This document shows, piece after piece, positions 12,762 through 14,259 of a stretch of DNA of 14,259 bases (positions are counted from its first letter, which is position 1; each line of letters opens with the position of its first letter). Below the pieces are notes generated by a model. That model made no database searches. It was not told the origin of the DNA and saw only the letters and a list, made by a program, of their open reading frames with translations. Both the position numbers and the translations under genes were made by a program. The stretch is from SG8-39 sp041558415. Its GTDB lineage: Bacteria > Pseudomonadota > Gammaproteobacteria > Burkholderiales > SG8-39. The stretch covers positions 1-14,259 of the forward strand of contig JBFFEY010000073.1 in NCBI GenBank assembly GCA_041558415.1. The letters run 5' to 3'.

Positions 12762-14259
12762 ATGAACATGCCGAGCGAAGCGCAGGTCACGTTCTTCCTC
12801 ACCGGCCGCCGCGCCGCCGAGGAGCTCGCCCCGCTCGACGCCCAGCGGCTGCGCCCGGCGTCGCTTGCGGCCTATCGCGACCTGACCCGGCTGCGCTACG
12901 ACTTCCCGCTGGTGCTGTTCCAGGCGCCCGAGCCGGCGACGGGCGCGACCTATGCGTCGCTCACTGCACTCATCGACGGCGTGCTGGCGGCGGCACCGGG
13001 CGCAGGCGGGCACACGCGGCTGCGCGCGCACGCGCTCAAGATCGAACGCGAGATCCGCAGCCTGGTCGCCAACGGTGCGAGCGGCACGCTGCATGCCCTG
13101 ATCGACACCGCGGCGGCGCGGCTCGCGCCGCTGCCGGACACGGCGTTCGCCGAGAGCGTACGGCAGCTGCACGCCGGCCTCGCCGCGGACGGCGTGCTCA
13201 CCGACTGCACGGCGACGCTGCCGCGGGCGCTGCTCGGCCATGTCTGGCACAGCGCGCAGCGCGCCAAGCGCGATGCCTTCGGGACCGAGGCCGAGCGCCT
13301 CATCCTGCAGCTGGAGAACATCCTGCGCGCGGATCACGCGCTGTCGCGGGCAGGGCGCAGCGCGGAGCAGCTGCGCGCCGCGGTCGGCAGCGTGCACGGC
13401 GAGGCGTTCGACTTCCAACGCATGGCGCAGCTGCTCGCCCCGGTGTCTGCCGAGACCACGCTGTCGCCGGCGCGCCGCAAGCGCATCGAGTCGGTGCTCG
13501 AGGTGCTGCGCAGGCAACGCTTTTTTGCGCTGCCGGGTTCCAGCGTCGAACCCTATGCCTTCGAGTTCGAGGACTGCGCCGCGGCGCTCGGGGCCTTCCG
13601 CAGCCGGCTGCCCGAGATGACGGCGCTGGCACGCGCGCTCGCGGTCGGTGCGCTGGAAGCCGAAAGCGAATACAGCGAAGCGCGTCACGACGCGCTGTTC
13701 GCCAGTTTCGGCGCCGACGGGCTGGCGGCCGAGGAGCTGGCGCGGTTTCCCGACCTCTTCGTGGTGCTCCACGAGCGCGCGCTGCACGCGCCGGAGAACC
13801 AGGCGCTCGCCGAGCTGCTGGCGAGCGGGCTGCCGGTCAAGCTGCTGATGCAGACCGACGATTTGCTCGAGGCGCCGCTTGCCGGCAGCGGGCACCTGGC
13901 GCTGGGCTCACGCGCAAGGCAGTTCGCCAACATGGCGCTCGGCCTGAACGAGGTCTACATCGTGCAATCGGCGAGCTCGAACCTGGTCGCGCTCGGTGCG
14001 CATGTCGAGCGGGCGATGTGCTACGCCGGGCCGGCGCTGTTCAGCGTGTACTCGGGCGCCGGCCAGCAGGCCGGCGGGCTGCCGCCGTACCTGGTGGCGG
14101 CGGCGGCGATGGACGCGCGTGTTTTCCCGGCGTTTACCTTCGACCCTTCGGCGGGCGGCGACTGGGCGACCCGCTTCTCGCTCGAGAGCAACGCGCAGGC
14201 CGAGCGCGACTGGCCGCTGCACAGCTTGGTGTACGAGGACGCCGAGCTGCAGCGCATCG
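12762..14259 (+). CDS. PFOR-like protein with degenerate TPP domain (3' end outside window)
   Basis: I translated this frame by hand from ATG 12762 to the last base: 499 codons without a stop, so the gene continues to the right. The first 270 residues are Ala/Arg/Leu-rich and mostly helical; I recognise no family there. From about 325 onward the order of motifs follows the TPP domain of NifJ-type pyruvate:ferredoxin oxidoreductase: LAELLASGLPVKLLMQTDD (350-367) where NifJ has the segment before its TPP motif, then RQFANMALGLNEVYIVQSAS (386-405), YAGPALFSVYSG (421-432), and VFPAFTFDPSAG (454-465) before an LES motif. The expected GDG and SNTGGQ cofactor motifs and the CxGC cluster cysteines are missing. 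It may be a non-catalytic partner of KorAB. It starts 16 bases after korB; the ribosome site is weak and ATG 12768 is an alternative. Confidence 0.8.
   Translation, partial: MNMPSEAQVTFFLTGRRAAEELAPLDAQRLRPASLAAYRDLTRLRYDFPLVLFQAPEPATGATYASLTALIDGVLAAAPGAGGHTRLRAHALKIEREIRSLVANGASGTLHALIDTAAARLAPLPDTAFAESVRQLHAGLAADGVLTDCTATLPRALLGHVWHSAQRAKRDAFGTEAERLILQLENILRADHALSRAGRSAEQLRAAVGSVHGEAFDFQRMAQLLAPVSAETTLSPARRKRIESVLEVLRRQRFFALPGSSVEPYAFEFEDCAAALGAFRSRLPEMTALARALAVGALEAESEYSEARHDALFASFGADGLAAEELARFPDLFVVLHERALHAPENQALAELLASGLPVKLLMQTDDLLEAPLAGSGHLALGSRARQFANMALGLNEVYIVQSASSNLVALGAHVERAMCYAGPALFSVYSGAGQQAGGLPPYLVAAAAMDARVFPAFTFDPSAGGDWATRFSLESNAQAERDWPLHSLVYEDAELQRI

Noticed and set aside
12723..13895. 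Minus-strand open frame of 390 codons opposite the PFOR-like gene
   Set aside because: It is Arg/Ala/Gln/His-rich with no family motif. The plus frame is open for all 499 codons, follows korB directly and shows PFOR-like motifs.

Overview
The window is GC-rich throughout. Its gene families (a GAF/HisKA-type kinase with a single-domain receiver, an ABC_sub_bind lipoprotein-like binding protein, and a two-subunit KorAB enzyme with an NADP-reductase-like partner) suggest a betaproteobacterium, of the Burkholderiales/Rhodocyclales kind. This is inferred from protein flavour and composition; there is no rRNA gene or other phylogenetic marker. I saw no tRNA, rRNA, CRISPR array, insertion sequence or phage gene.

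Left part (1-6000), mixed cargo. The window opens inside a histidine kinase gene that overlaps a single-domain response regulator by four bases (ATGA). Converging on them is a membrane protein with seven full MORN repeats. A 354-base gap follows, then a secreted ABC_sub_bind-family solute-binding protein without a permease. Converging on that is a YaeF/YiiX-type permuted papain-like hydrolase with a double hydrophobic N-terminus, and then a beta-hydroxyacid dehydrogenase (3-hydroxyisobutyrate dehydrogenase family). The last two genes are on the minus strand.

Right part (6118-14259), a redox cluster of six plus-strand genes. In order they are: a flavoprotein of the sulfide:quinone oxidoreductase (SQR) family lacking the third redox cysteine and the C-terminal membrane segment; a SudB/NfnA-like FAD/[2Fe-2S] subunit; a SudA/NfnB-like (GltD family) FAD/two-[4Fe-4S] subunit; KorA (fused gamma-alpha) and KorB of a 2-oxoacid:ferredoxin oxidoreductase; and a large protein running off the right edge. 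The last protein has an open frame for all of its visible 499 codons. Its C-terminal half looks like a pyruvate:ferredoxin oxidoreductase (PFOR) thiamine-diphosphate domain that has lost the cofactor-binding motifs. Gaps inside the cluster shrink from 89 bases to a 4-base overlap, so it is probably one transcription unit.

Inferred working model: KorAB oxidises a 2-oxoacid with CoA and reduces low-potential iron-sulfur carriers. The NfnAB/SudBA-like pair links this pool to NAD(P)H, possibly by flavin-based bifurcation or as a simple NADP reductase. The modified SQR-like flavoprotein and the PFOR-like pseudo-enzyme would be accessory electron-transfer or scaffold parts. From memory, Azoarcus/Thauera 2-oxoglutarate:NADP+ oxidoreductase (KorABC) is the nearest precedent; the SQR-like and PFOR-like partners are the least explained parts.
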